A DNA stretch of 14,042 bases, taken from Bryobacterales bacterium (GTDB lineage: Bacteria; Acidobacteriota; Terriglobia; Bryobacterales; Bryobacteraceae). This document shows positions 7,401 to 13,892 of the stretch, piece after piece (the stretch's first letter is position 1; each line of letters begins with the position of its first letter). The translations under genes were made by a program, and so were the position numbers. The notes under the pieces were generated by a model that saw only the letters and a list, made by a program, of their open reading frames with translations, was not told where the DNA came from and made no database searches. Where the stretch lies: contig PLMF01000385.1 in the NCBI GenBank assembly GCA_003142355.1, forward strand, positions 1,985 through 16,026, written 5' to 3'.

Positions 7401-9416
7401 CCTCAGGGGGCGGTTTCCTACAAGGTCGATCCCAACACCTCGACCACTTCGCGGCAGGGGACCATGACCATCGCCGGCCAGACCGTGACCGTCTTGCAGG
7501 CCGCGGGCGTGGCGTGCAGCTACTCGATTACCCCCACCAGCAATAACCTGCAGGCCCTGGGCGGCTCCAGCAGCATAACCGTCACGGCGTCGGGGGGCAC
7601 CTCCTGCTCGTGGACCGCATCCGTCAGCTCCAGTGCATCCTCGTGGCTCCATCTGGGGTCGACCACTTCCGGCACGGGGAATGGAACGGTGAGCTACACC
7701 GCCGATCCGAATACTACGACGGCCTCGCGCACCGGCACCATCACCATTGAAGGCCTGACGTTCACCCTGACACAGCCCGGAGGCGCCTCGGCCACCGGGC
7801 CGACCATTGCGCAGGGCGGCATTGTGAACGCGGCCAGCAATCGCGGAGGCGGCATCGCGCAAGGCTCCTTCTTCACCATCTACGGGAGCAACCTTGGACC
7901 GCCGACGCCCCAGCAGGTCTACCAATTCCCGATCCCCGACAACCTGGGCGGCGTCTCCGTGACCATCACGCAGGGGTCGACCGTCAAGAAGGCTTACATG
8001 TTCTACATCTCGGCCACGCAGGTCAACGGCATCATGCCGTCGGATGCGCCGCTGGGCAACGTGCAGATCGCCGTCAACTACAACAACGTCCCCAGCAGTG
8101 CCATGGCCACCACCATCGTGAAGACCGCGTACGGCATCTTCAGCACGGCGGGTGGCCCCGGACCCGGGATCGTTCTGAATTACAACTCGGTATCCGATCA
8201 GCCCCTCAACATGGCCTCCATTCCCGCCAAGCCCGGCCAGGTGGAAGTCATGTGGGGCACGGGACTCGGGCCCATCACCACGCCCGACAATCAGCCGCCG
8301 CCTGGCGGGAATCTGCCGGTGCCGGTGGAGGTGTGGGTCGGCAGCCAGCAAGCCAGCGTGGCGTACAGCGGGCGCGCGCCCGGCAACGCGGCCATCGACC
8401 AAATCAACTTCACGGTTCCCGCCAACGCGCCCACCGGTTGCTCCGTTCCGGTGCAGGTCAACGCGGGTGGAACCTGGAGCAACACCGTTCGCATGGCCAT
8501 CAGCACCGACGGGAAACACTGCCAGGATTCGTTCAGTCCGTTTGGCAACGTGAGCAGCACCGGTGGAAACGCGGGCACCATCGCGCTGATTCGGTTGAAG
8601 TTCAACGGCCAGTCGACAAAGACCGGGGGGCCTATCAACGCCGCCTTCGACCTGGGTATCGGCGCCTTTGTCAAGAACAGTCCCGGTGGCGACCTCGCTT
8701 ACAGTCCCTTAACCAACCTGCCGCCACCGGGCGCCTGCTCTTCCACGAACACCAAGGCCGACCAGGGCACGCTGACGAGCAATATATTCGGCATCGATCC
8801 GACGATCGCTTCCACTCTCGATGCGGGAGCCCAGTTGACTGTGACCGGAGGAGCCGGTGGCGCCAGCGGCACGATGACTCAATCCTTGGGCACCGCCAAC
8901 CCCTATGCGGGTCTGCTTGGTGGCATCCTGAACATTTCGTCGAGCATGACAATGCCGCCGCCGTTCCTGGATGGCGGTCCCTTCACCGTCTCCGGGCCGG
9001 GAGGCAAGGATGTGGGGCCGTTCACCACAAACATCGCCCTCACGCCGGCCATCACCTGGACCAACCCGCCCAGCACCATCAACCGTGCGTCGCCGCTGAC
9101 TCTCACCTGGACCGGAGGAGACTCCACCGAGGTGGTGGTGATTGGGGGTTCCAGCACGGATCAGACCAGCAAGGCATACGGCGGGTTCACGTGCGTCGCT
9201 CCGGCCGGGGCCCACAGCTTCACCGTGCCGGTAAATACGCTGGCCGACCTGATTCCGGTCGGAGCCGCCACAAGCTCCACCGGCGCGTTCGGCATGCTCC
9301 TCCTCATGCCCCTGGAACCGGGCAGTATGCAGTTCACGCCGCCGCTCCCCAAGGGCCTGGACGTCGGTGTCGTCTTCGACACAACCGCGACCATGCAGCA
9401 AGTGCAAGTACAGTAA
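4494..9416 (+). CDS. Giant secreted mosaic protein: discoidin-like, Big-1, GATase-like, Cys-rich, BACON and TIGR03437 modules
   Basis: Exported protein of 1640 residues. Order (approximate residues): signal peptide 1-21 (MSRIVIALFSFLLLVPQG); beta-rich domain 24-150; discoidin/carbohydrate-binding-like domain 160-332; Big-1 Ig-like domain 340-440; alpha/beta module 454-696 with KVVIIGGD and LVSFVGGGKKLLILDSE, like a class I amidotransferase/ThuA fold but with no visible catalytic triad; second Big-1 domain 699-800; cysteine-rich stretch 812-914 (8 Cys); two BACON-type repeats about 932-1097 (SNTSWITI, SRQGTMTIAGQTVTV; SRTGTITIEGLTFTL); TIGR03437 domain about 1103-1337 (IVNAASNRGGGIAQGSFFTI); C-terminal region 1340-1640 with TWTNPPSTINRASPLTLTWTGG. 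No LPXTG, PEP-CTERM or other anchor was seen. BACON and Big-1 modules suggest adhesion or glycan binding; no enzyme activity can be assigned. A GGGGG ribosome site precedes the ATG, and the stop is 2 bp before the phosphodiesterase gene. Confidence 0.93.
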   Translation: MSRIVIALFSFLLLVPQGLRATLQLQNAVISKVAPSTTSCTAPPQATTFSATDTAVYVYFDVSGVNAGDTFTVAFFGPSGQFYTGVGGESDWQGATSAGEWCYNTTNAPLLIAGNSAATMPGTWTVGIYYNTSTTAFASGTFTITATGSTGGPTVAASSDPGSVTTNPFYYTNLASLTYSPMLSNFDARDIFGGTFTGAAGENGHAIFADTVPSTGYYSLQFQTKSPVQLTGYTLYLADDGTVNPASRSATHFTFLAGTSPGALSVISQTNLAPLGSSYYNMLGVAGTAGVSPIKVTDTFAAAATYQYFEIRFTPNNGTYPGVRVIELVATGTGGGGTTTLTVGLTPATASSATGTQHTVTAKVTDANSVAQANVSVTFTILSGPNAGATGVCSPSSCKTDSTGQVSFTYTGSGGAGQDSIKACVSTTVTGQACCSTPLNAMASFQPEAAKSGKVVIIGGDKVDASCSSGSANRMVTDPCLPITGAAGELGDFTFAGLAPASVTAANLSLYDTAVLNVASPSMNCDMTKLSAQAKTDLVSFVGGGKKLLILDSECQASGGTGMDYSWLPYPFTTSNPGQAGAHGTLNIVENSSLASSVTGSASFVDANDLGKNTDAVGDMNVMTSKDAHWCLAMSGTNTNNVTGPTQAYAKYPAGTDAGLFIYNGLDHDEIGSNANLRKVWVLELQQAFNPSNLPCGVAVVGITASPATATNQVGTTHTVTAKVVDQTGKAQSAITVTFSVTGTNAGASGTCNPSGCKTDSTGQAAFTYTGSKGVGQDTITACFTPAGGTTPVCAAPVTKTWVTQSTGTQTCSPVVTKTWTSGGVTTGPGMWTLVTTTGDCSVSDVSSSSGSSTPDPAKCTSAFNGYTAVCWPGSSSWGPNSCTYKNISAASCTGGAHPGSLYRCDANGTTPGCNYYVSPLSQSQPAAPSTNGGNITGLIMITTGAGCKWNSVSNTSWITIVSGAAATGPQGAVSYKVDPNTSTTSRQGTMTIAGQTVTVLQAAGVACSYSITPTSNNLQALGGSSSITVTASGGTSCSWTASVSSSASSWLHLGSTTSGTGNGTVSYTADPNTTTASRTGTITIEGLTFTLTQPGGASATGPTIAQGGIVNAASNRGGGIAQGSFFTIYGSNLGPPTPQQVYQFPIPDNLGGVSVTITQGSTVKKAYMFYISATQVNGIMPSDAPLGNVQIAVNYNNVPSSAMATTIVKTAYGIFSTAGGPGPGIVLNYNSVSDQPLNMASIPAKPGQVEVMWGTGLGPITTPDNQPPPGGNLPVPVEVWVGSQQASVAYSGRAPGNAAIDQINFTVPANAPTGCSVPVQVNAGGTWSNTVRMAISTDGKHCQDSFSPFGNVSSTGGNAGTIALIRLKFNGQSTKTGGPINAAFDLGIGAFVKNSPGGDLAYSPLTNLPPPGACSSTNTKADQGTLTSNIFGIDPTIASTLDAGAQLTVTGGAGGASGTMTQSLGTANPYAGLLGGILNISSSMTMPPPFLDGGPFTVSGPGGKDVGPFTTNIALTPAITWTNPPSTINRASPLTLTWTGGDSTEVVVIGGSSTDQTSKAYGGFTCVAPAGAHSFTVPVNTLADLIPVGAATSSTGAFGMLLLMPLEPGSMQFTPPLPKGLDVGVVFDTTATMQQVQVQ
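5511..5812 (+). repeat. Big-1-encoding internal repeat, copy 1
   Basis: Encodes residues about 340-440 of the giant protein. It shares with copy 2 (6597-6890) the order LTPATAS...TVTAKVTD...VTFTI...NAGATG, then C-PSSCKTDSTGQ, FTYTG and GQDSIKAC. Stretches of DNA also match, for example GACTC(C/G)ACCGGCCAGG. The paired cysteines may form a disulfide. Confidence 0.75.
6597..6890 (+). repeat. Big-1-encoding internal repeat, copy 2
   Basis: Encodes residues about 702-799 of the giant protein: ITASPATATNQ...TVTAKVVD...VTFSV...NAGASG, then C-PSGCKTDSTGQ, FTYTG and GQDTITAC. It is a diverged duplicate of 5511-5812, separated from it by the amidotransferase-like module. The two copies therefore bracket that module. 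Confidence 0.75.
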
Positions 9417-9418
9417 TC

Positions 9419-10738
9419 ATGACAGGTATCGAGCGACGGGCGCGGATGGCGGGCTTCTGGCCCGCCTTCCTGCTGGTTTCCGCCACGCTCTCCGCCCAGC
9501 CCGCGCGGCGCGCCGTCATCGTCGATGTGGATGGCATCCGCCGCGACACTTTCGAGCAGCTTTACCGGGATGGGCGCCTGCCCAACTTCCAGCGCATCTT
9601 CGCCCGGGCGCTGTGGTTCGATAACGCCTCGAGCGTTCTGCCCACCGTTACCATGGCGGCCCAGGCGTCCATCTTCACTGGCACCCGACCGGCGCGGCAC
9701 GGAGTCCCCGGCAACCAGTGGTTCGACCGGAGCGCAGGCCGCCTCATCGACTATATGACCCCGGGCGGCCTCGTCTGCGCTTACGGCGTTGCCGTCCGGG
9801 GCGCCGCCGGGTGTTCCGGCGGGCTGGGCAACGGCCACCTGCTGGCGCCCACCATTTACGAAGCCGCCGCCCAAGCCGGGTTGACCAGCGCGGTCTACTT
9901 CAGCGAGTACTGGAAAGGCGCGGCGCGGGCGGCGCCGCCCAGCATCGCCGAAATGCTGGGCTTTCTGGCGGGAAGCCCGGTCGACTACCGCGCTTTCGAC
10001 AGCGCGATGGCGGGGCGAGCCATCGCCGATCTGAAGTCGCGCGGCCTGCCATCGCTGGTCACGCTCTATTTCTTGGGAGCCGACGGTATCGCGCACGACG
10101 AGGGAATCGCGAGCCAGAGTGCGTATCTATCCGGCACCGTGGACCCGCTGCTCGGCCACATTCTGGATGCCATCGAATCGCTCGATCCGCCGTGGCGCGA
10201 GCATACACTGTTCGTTCTGGTTTCGGACCATGGCCGCACCGACCTCGTGCCCAATTCCGAAGACCTAACGCTCAAGACCGACTTGCAGGCCGCGCTTCCG
10301 GCCGGCGCGACCGTCGCGGAAAACGGCGGCATGGCGTACATCTACCTCGACCAGCCCGGTCTGGTGGACCTTCCGAAGCTGGCGGCCGCCCTGGTTCGGG
10401 ATGCCAGGCTCTCCTCCGCGGTGGCTGCCGTGCGGGTGCGTGGCGCGGGGGATTCGCCGCGCGCGGGCGACCTGATCGTGACGCTCCAGCCCGGCCACTA
10501 CTTCGGCAATGCGGGCGCCGGTTCCGACCACGGCAGCGTCTACAGCGGTGACTTGAACGTCCCGTTGCTGGTCGCCATGCCCGGTGGCGCCGGTGGCCAT
10601 GTGGACGACCCGGTGAGCATCACGCAGGTGGCCGGTACCATCGCCGGGTATCTCGGTTTCCCCATGGATTCCGCCGATGAGGCGCTGCCAATGCGTCGCG
10701 GGGGCCGGGGGCCAGGGGCCAGGGGCCGGGGGCGGTAG
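9419..10738 (+). CDS. Secreted alkaline-phosphatase-superfamily protein (type I phosphodiesterase/nucleotide pyrophosphatase-like)
   Basis: A 439-residue two-metal hydrolase of the PF01663 type, exported by a signal peptide (core about 11-26, LSA before Q27). Likely active-site residues: D38 (DVDGIRRD), nucleophile T78 (LPTVTMAAQASIFTG), D222 and H226 (GADGIAHDEG), D270-H271 (LVSDHGRTD) and H371 (GSDHGSVYSG). This is the set used by nucleotide pyrophosphatases and related phosphodiesterases; sulfatases instead use a Cys/Ser-derived formylglycine, absent here. The substrate is unknown. The ATG at 9419 is 2 bp after the giant gene's stop; ATG 9446 is an in-frame alternative that leaves a shorter signal peptide. 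No strong ribosome site is visible, so translation probably depends on coupling. The last residues (RRGGRGPGARGRGR) come from a G-rich repeat and look like a non-functional or recently acquired tail. Confidence 0.92.
   Translation: MTGIERRARMAGFWPAFLLVSATLSAQPARRAVIVDVDGIRRDTFEQLYRDGRLPNFQRIFARALWFDNASSVLPTVTMAAQASIFTGTRPARHGVPGNQWFDRSAGRLIDYMTPGGLVCAYGVAVRGAAGCSGGLGNGHLLAPTIYEAAAQAGLTSAVYFSEYWKGAARAAPPSIAEMLGFLAGSPVDYRAFDSAMAGRAIADLKSRGLPSLVTLYFLGADGIAHDEGIASQSAYLSGTVDPLLGHILDAIESLDPPWREHTLFVLVSDHGRTDLVPNSEDLTLKTDLQAALPAGATVAENGGMAYIYLDQPGLVDLPKLAAALVRDARLSSAVAAVRVRGAGDSPRAGDLIVTLQPGHYFGNAGAGSDHGSVYSGDLNVPLLVAMPGGAGGHVDDPVSITQVAGTIAGYLGFPMDSADEALPMRRGGRGPGARGRGR
10700..10732 (+). repeat. G-rich GGGGCC(A) tandem repeat with G-quadruplex potential
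   Basis: Five G-runs of 5, 5, 4, 4 and 5 (10700-10704, 10707-10711, 10715-10718, 10722-10725, 10728-10732) are separated by loops of only 2-3 nt (CC or CCA). This is a textbook quadruplex-forming pattern on the coding strand and in the mRNA. It ends 3 bp before the TAG of the phosphodiesterase gene and supplies that protein's Gly/Arg tail. It could stall polymerase or ribosomes, protect the mRNA 3' end, or be a slipped-strand repeat. Confidence 0.7.
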
Positions 10739-10741
10739 ACG

Positions 10742-10747
10742 TATAAT
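10742..10747 (+). promoter_or_regulatory. Candidate -10 box (TATAAT) for the tandem TIGR03437 gene
   Basis: A perfect TATAAT lies in the 68-bp gap, 60 nt before the ATG at 10807, giving a leader of about 50 nt. No -35-like hexamer lies 16-18 bp upstream, where the G-rich repeat sits, so the promoter would be weak, activator-dependent, or served by another sigma factor. Chance is possible, but the position is right. Confidence 0.4.
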
Positions 10748-10794
10748 CGGTAGCGGCGAGAGCCAAAACGGAAATCCGAGTATTGAACTATCTT

Positions 10795-10799
10795 AGGGG
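10795..10799 (+). promoter_or_regulatory. Ribosome binding site that fixes the start at 10807
   Basis: AGGGG followed by a 7-nt spacer before ATG 10807. The in-frame TTG at 10783 lies upstream of this site and would add MNYLRGLN ahead of an otherwise standard signal peptide. The ATG is therefore preferred. Confidence 0.7.
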
Positions 10800-10806
10800 T
10801 CTGAAC

Positions 10807-12399
10807 ATGTTGAAACTACCGAGAATCTTGCTCGCGACGCTTGTGGCCGTGCTATTTGAGGCAGCCGTCTTTGCGCAGGCGCCCACTATCGGCGCGAATG
10901 GAATAATGAATGGAGCGTCGCTTACGGCGTCATTGTCGCCGGGCACCTTCGCCTCGATATACGGGCAGAATCTCTCGACGAGCACCATCCAGGCGCTCAC
11001 GACGCCGTGGCCCACAACGCTGGGCGGTGCCCAAGTGTCCGTGGGCGGCAAATCGGCAGCGTTGTCGTTCGCCTCGCCAACCCAGCTCAACATCCAGCTC
11101 CCCGTCGATGTCGCGCCGGGTTCCGCCCAGGTCACGGTTACGGTTCAGGGAAAAGGGTCCGCGTCGGCCACGGTGACGCTCGCTTCCTACTCGCCGGGGA
11201 TCTTTACGTTTACTCCGACGGGCTCCACACAGAGTCTGGGCGAGTTCCTGCACGTGAAAGACTCCTCTTTTGTGACCGCGCAGAGTCCTGCCCAACCGGG
11301 AGAGACACTGGTTGTCCAGGCCGCTGGCCTCGGACCAACAAGTCCTTCCGTGGCGACGGGGGCGGCATCTCCGGGCACGCCGTCACCCGCCACAACCACT
11401 GTGCAGCCAACCGTTAGCGTCGGGTGCCAGCAAGGAACCGTCATCTTTTCCGGGCTGAGTCCGGGTATCGTAAGCCTTTACCAGGTGAACTTCACACTCC
11501 CGGCAAGCGTTCCAGGCGGAAATCTTCCTGTGACGCTGAGCATCGGAGGCCAGACCAGCAATTCGGTCACTTTGGTGGTGGCTGGCCCGGCGATTCCGGT
11601 GGTCAACGCGGTTGTGAATGGCTCGTTTTCCTCCCCGGATTGGGTGGCCGCTCCCGGAACCATCGTCACCATCTTCGGCTGCAACTACGGATCGAAAGAT
11701 GGTTTGTCGTTGTTTCCCGCGACCAGTTTTCAGGGCATCTCCGCCACTTTTAACGGCGTGGCGGGGCCGCTGTTCGACGTGGCTGCATCGGGAGGTCAGA
11801 TTAACGTCGTCGTGCCGACGGAGCTGCCGGAATCGGGCACGGTCCCCGTCCAGGTCAAGAATTCCGCCGGCCCCAGCGTGAGCTTCAGCTTGAAGATGTC
11901 GGCGGCGACCCCGGGCATCTTTCGCGTTGCCGATCCTTCGAAGGCATCCAGGAAGAACGGGGCTGTTCTGTTTGCCAATACCGCTTGGCTCGTCATGCCT
12001 TCATCGATGGCGACGGCTCGGAATTTGACCGGTTGCGCGGGCTTGCCGGTGGCGGCAACCTGCGGCCAGCCGGCCGGCGCCGGCGACTATATCCAGATCT
12101 TTGTGACCGGCCTTGGAAGAGCCACGCCGGGTGGCGACCCGAACGGCAAAGTGTTGCCCACGGGTTCAGTGGCACCCGCCGATGCCAGCGTGCTCTACCA
12201 GACCGTGCAGAAGCCGGCTGTCACCGTCGGCGGCGTCGTCACCCCGCTGCTGTTCTCTGGAATTGCTCCCGGCTATGCGGGCTTGTACCAGGTCAACGTT
12301 CAGGTGCCGGCTGGCGTCGCGCCGGGAGATGACGTGCCGATTGTAGTTTCCATGCCCAACGGCGCAAGCGACACTGTAACCATCGCCGTGCACCCGTAA
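10807..12399 (+). CDS. Secreted protein with two tandem TIGR03437 domains
   Basis: 530 residues that are essentially a signal peptide plus two TIGR03437 domains. The signal peptide is residues 1-23 (MLKLPRILLATLVAVLFEAA, cleavage after VFA). Domain 1, about 26-260, has NGASLTASLSPGTFASIYG, LNIQLPVDV, YSPGIF and LYQVNFTLP. Domain 2, about 263-530, has VVNGSFSSPDWVAAPGTIV, INVVVPTELP, ATPGIFR, GLYQVNVQVP and a final hydrophobic strand TVTIAVHP. TIGR03437 is an Ig/IPT-like beta-sandwich of unknown function, expanded in Solibacter relatives and usually found at the C-terminus of larger exported proteins. Here it stands alone in duplicate, with no enzyme or anchor. The protein probably works at the cell surface or is released. 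It is downstream of and codirectional with the phosphodiesterase gene, which suggests a possible shared transcript. Confidence 0.93.
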   Translation: MLKLPRILLATLVAVLFEAAVFAQAPTIGANGIMNGASLTASLSPGTFASIYGQNLSTSTIQALTTPWPTTLGGAQVSVGGKSAALSFASPTQLNIQLPVDVAPGSAQVTVTVQGKGSASATVTLASYSPGIFTFTPTGSTQSLGEFLHVKDSSFVTAQSPAQPGETLVVQAAGLGPTSPSVATGAASPGTPSPATTTVQPTVSVGCQQGTVIFSGLSPGIVSLYQVNFTLPASVPGGNLPVTLSIGGQTSNSVTLVVAGPAIPVVNAVVNGSFSSPDWVAAPGTIVTIFGCNYGSKDGLSLFPATSFQGISATFNGVAGPLFDVAASGGQINVVVPTELPESGTVPVQVKNSAGPSVSFSLKMSAATPGIFRVADPSKASRKNGAVLFANTAWLVMPSSMATARNLTGCAGLPVAATCGQPAGAGDYIQIFVTGLGRATPGGDPNGKVLPTGSVAPADASVLYQTVQKPAVTVGGVVTPLLFSGIAPGYAGLYQVNVQVPAGVAPGDDVPIVVSMPNGASDTVTIAVHP

Positions 12400-12409
12400 A
12401 AGACTCCTC

Positions 12410-12462
12410 GCCCGCGCCGCCACCCAGTTCAAACGGGATGGCCGGCAGGTTCAGGCGCGGGC
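12410..12462. terminator. Possible weak bidirectional terminator between convergent genes
   Basis: GCCCGCGCC (12410-12418) and GGCGCGGGC (12454-12462) form a perfect 9-bp inverted repeat with a 35-nt loop. On the plus strand it is followed by TTATTTC, a short T-rich stretch. It lies in the 68-bp gap between the stops of the tandem TIGR03437 gene and the phospholipase-like gene. The long loop makes this a weak candidate. Confidence 0.3.
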
Positions 12463-12467
12463 TTATT

Positions 12468-13532
12468 TCAGGTTAGGGCACAGAGAAATTCCGCCGTCCG
12501 ATAGAACAGCGGCGCCATCACCCTGACGACCGGCCAGGCGTCCGACGTGGCTATTCCCGAGCTGGAAGCGGTCAGCTTGGAAAAGAGCATTTCCAGTTCG
12601 CCCAGTATGGGCCCGCCTTCGGTCCAGACGTTCAACTCGAAGTTCCTCTTCATCGAGATGACATCGAAGTTGGCGCTGCCCAGCGTCCACCGGTCGTCGA
12701 AGATGCAGAATTTCGAGTGGAAATACAGCCGAGCCCCGTACCATTGGGCGCCGCTCTTGGCGACCAGCCATGGCAGCGGCATGGCGCGCAGGATGTCGTA
12801 GCGAGGCCGGGTTCGCAGCGGGGTCACGATTCTGACGTCCACGCCCCGCTTCGCCGCCGCCCGCAACTCGCTCAGCAGTTCCTGGGTTGGAAAGAAGAAC
12901 GGGGTGGCGATCCAGATCCGCTTCCCGGCGCTTCGGCATGCGGACAATACCCAACGGTAGATCTCCCGACTCTCCGCGTCGGGACCGGAGACCAGCAGCG
13001 ATGAACCGTTGCCGATCGTCCTTTTTGATGAGGCGAGCGCCGGACGGCGCCGGCGGGTCGCGAGCATCTTGAACCGCTGGAAGATCTCGACAATAGTAGC
13101 GGTCTCCGCCGGTTCATGCAGCAGGAGCAGGTCGACCCGATCGCCGAATTCCTTCCTGAAAACGATGCCGCCCAGTCCGAACAGAGTCCGGTCGACGACT
13201 AGAACGCGGGCGTGCATCCGGCACAACGCCGCCAGCGGGTGACGCAGGAGCCATTTCCCGAATGGCCGGAAAACGGTCACCGAGGCCCCCGCCGCGTTCA
13301 GCATCTCTTTCACCCGCCCGAAGGACCTCCGCGATCCCAGGCCGTCGACGATCACCTCGACCCGCACACCCCTGCGTGCCGCCTCCGAGAGAGCACCGAT
13401 GAATCGTCCTCCGATCGGGTCGTCCGCGAGAATGTATACCGAAACCAGCACTTCTTCCCGGGCGCGTCGAATGGCGTCTTCCACGGTCAGGAACATCGCC
13501 TTCCCACCCGTGCAGAGGGTAAGTTCTTTCAC
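12468..13532 (-). CDS. Phospholipase D / cardiolipin synthase-like protein with one variant HKD motif
   Basis: 354 residues with two PLD domains. The N-terminal block ELTLCTGGKAMFLTVEDAIRRA plus SVYILADDPIGGRFIGALSE matches cardiolipin-synthase-like proteins. The first catalytic motif is H107-A-R109-VLVV-D114, with Arg for the usual Lys of HxKxxxxD. The second is canonical: H272-S-K274-FCIF-D279, followed by GSANFD and NFELNVW. In this family the two His act as nucleophile and general acid for phosphatidyl transfer or phosphodiester hydrolysis. It lacks the N-terminal transmembrane helices of classical Cls (about 480 residues). The GTG start at 13532 keeps the conserved first strand; ATG 13496 would cut it off. 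No strong ribosome site is seen. It is convergent with the tandem TIGR03437 gene. Cardiolipin or another phospholipid is the likely substrate, but nuclease or transferase roles remain possible. Confidence 0.9.
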   Translation of the reverse strand: MKELTLCTGGKAMFLTVEDAIRRAREEVLVSVYILADDPIGGRFIGALSEAARRGVRVEVIVDGLGSRRSFGRVKEMLNAAGASVTVFRPFGKWLLRHPLAALCRMHARVLVVDRTLFGLGGIVFRKEFGDRVDLLLLHEPAETATIVEIFQRFKMLATRRRRPALASSKRTIGNGSSLLVSGPDAESREIYRWVLSACRSAGKRIWIATPFFFPTQELLSELRAAAKRGVDVRIVTPLRTRPRYDILRAMPLPWLVAKSGAQWYGARLYFHSKFCIFDDRWTLGSANFDVISMKRNFELNVWTEGGPILGELEMLFSKLTASSSGIATSDAWPVVRVMAPLFYRTAEFLCALT

Positions 13533-13684
13533 TCGATTTCAGATTCTCACGTCGAAGATTACAGCCGATTCTAACATGTTGCCGGTGGCCAACCCAGCCA
13601 CGCCGGTGCTTGCGGCCACGCACTCGAATTTCGCTTTCCCGCCCCGCTGGCCGCGGCGCTTCTACCCCTGCTGGTGGTTGCCCC

Positions 13685-13867
13685 GTGGACGAACTCCTGG
13701 ACTACTTGATCGACCGCAACCGCGCGGGCTACGCCATGGTCAACTGCACGGAGCATCTTCGCAACATGAAAAGTCTGTTGCGCGGCGGTGTGGCTCCCTG
13801 GCCGTGCCGCGCCGGCCGGAACATGGTGGTGTGCCGCACCAACGGCACGCTGGTGCCCTGCTACCCG
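13685..13867 (+). pseudogene. Remnant of a radical SAM protein C-terminal region
   Basis: Within the gap 13533-13892, which has no intact gene, a 61-codon stretch reads DELLDYLIDRNRAGYAMVN, then CTEHLRNMKSLLRGG, PWPCRAGRNMVVCRTNG and TLVPCYP. This matches, from memory, the C-terminal part of radical SAM enzymes that carry a CRAG...DG.L.PC(Y/F)P auxiliary cysteine segment. The resemblance starts abruptly near 13685 and stops at PCYP: the next codons (RRPPRCPRT) are unlike the family, and no stop follows in frame before the window ends. The N-terminal CxxxCxxC half is absent from the window. The fragment therefore looks like a decayed or transposed piece. The first 150 bases of the gap (13533-13684) show nothing I can assign. 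Confidence 0.6.
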
Positions 13868-13892
13868 AGACGTCCGCCGCGTTGCCCGCGAA

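Noticed and set aside
7254..8519. 421-codon minus-strand reading frame
   Set aside because: It is antisense to the giant gene, its composition is Gly/Arg/His-rich, and it has no recognisable domain. It is a high-GC shadow.
8252..9418. Long upstream extension of the phosphodiesterase reading frame
   Set aside because: It overlaps the giant gene in another frame and reads as low-complexity Arg/His/Gln shadow sequence. The signal peptide begins at 9419.
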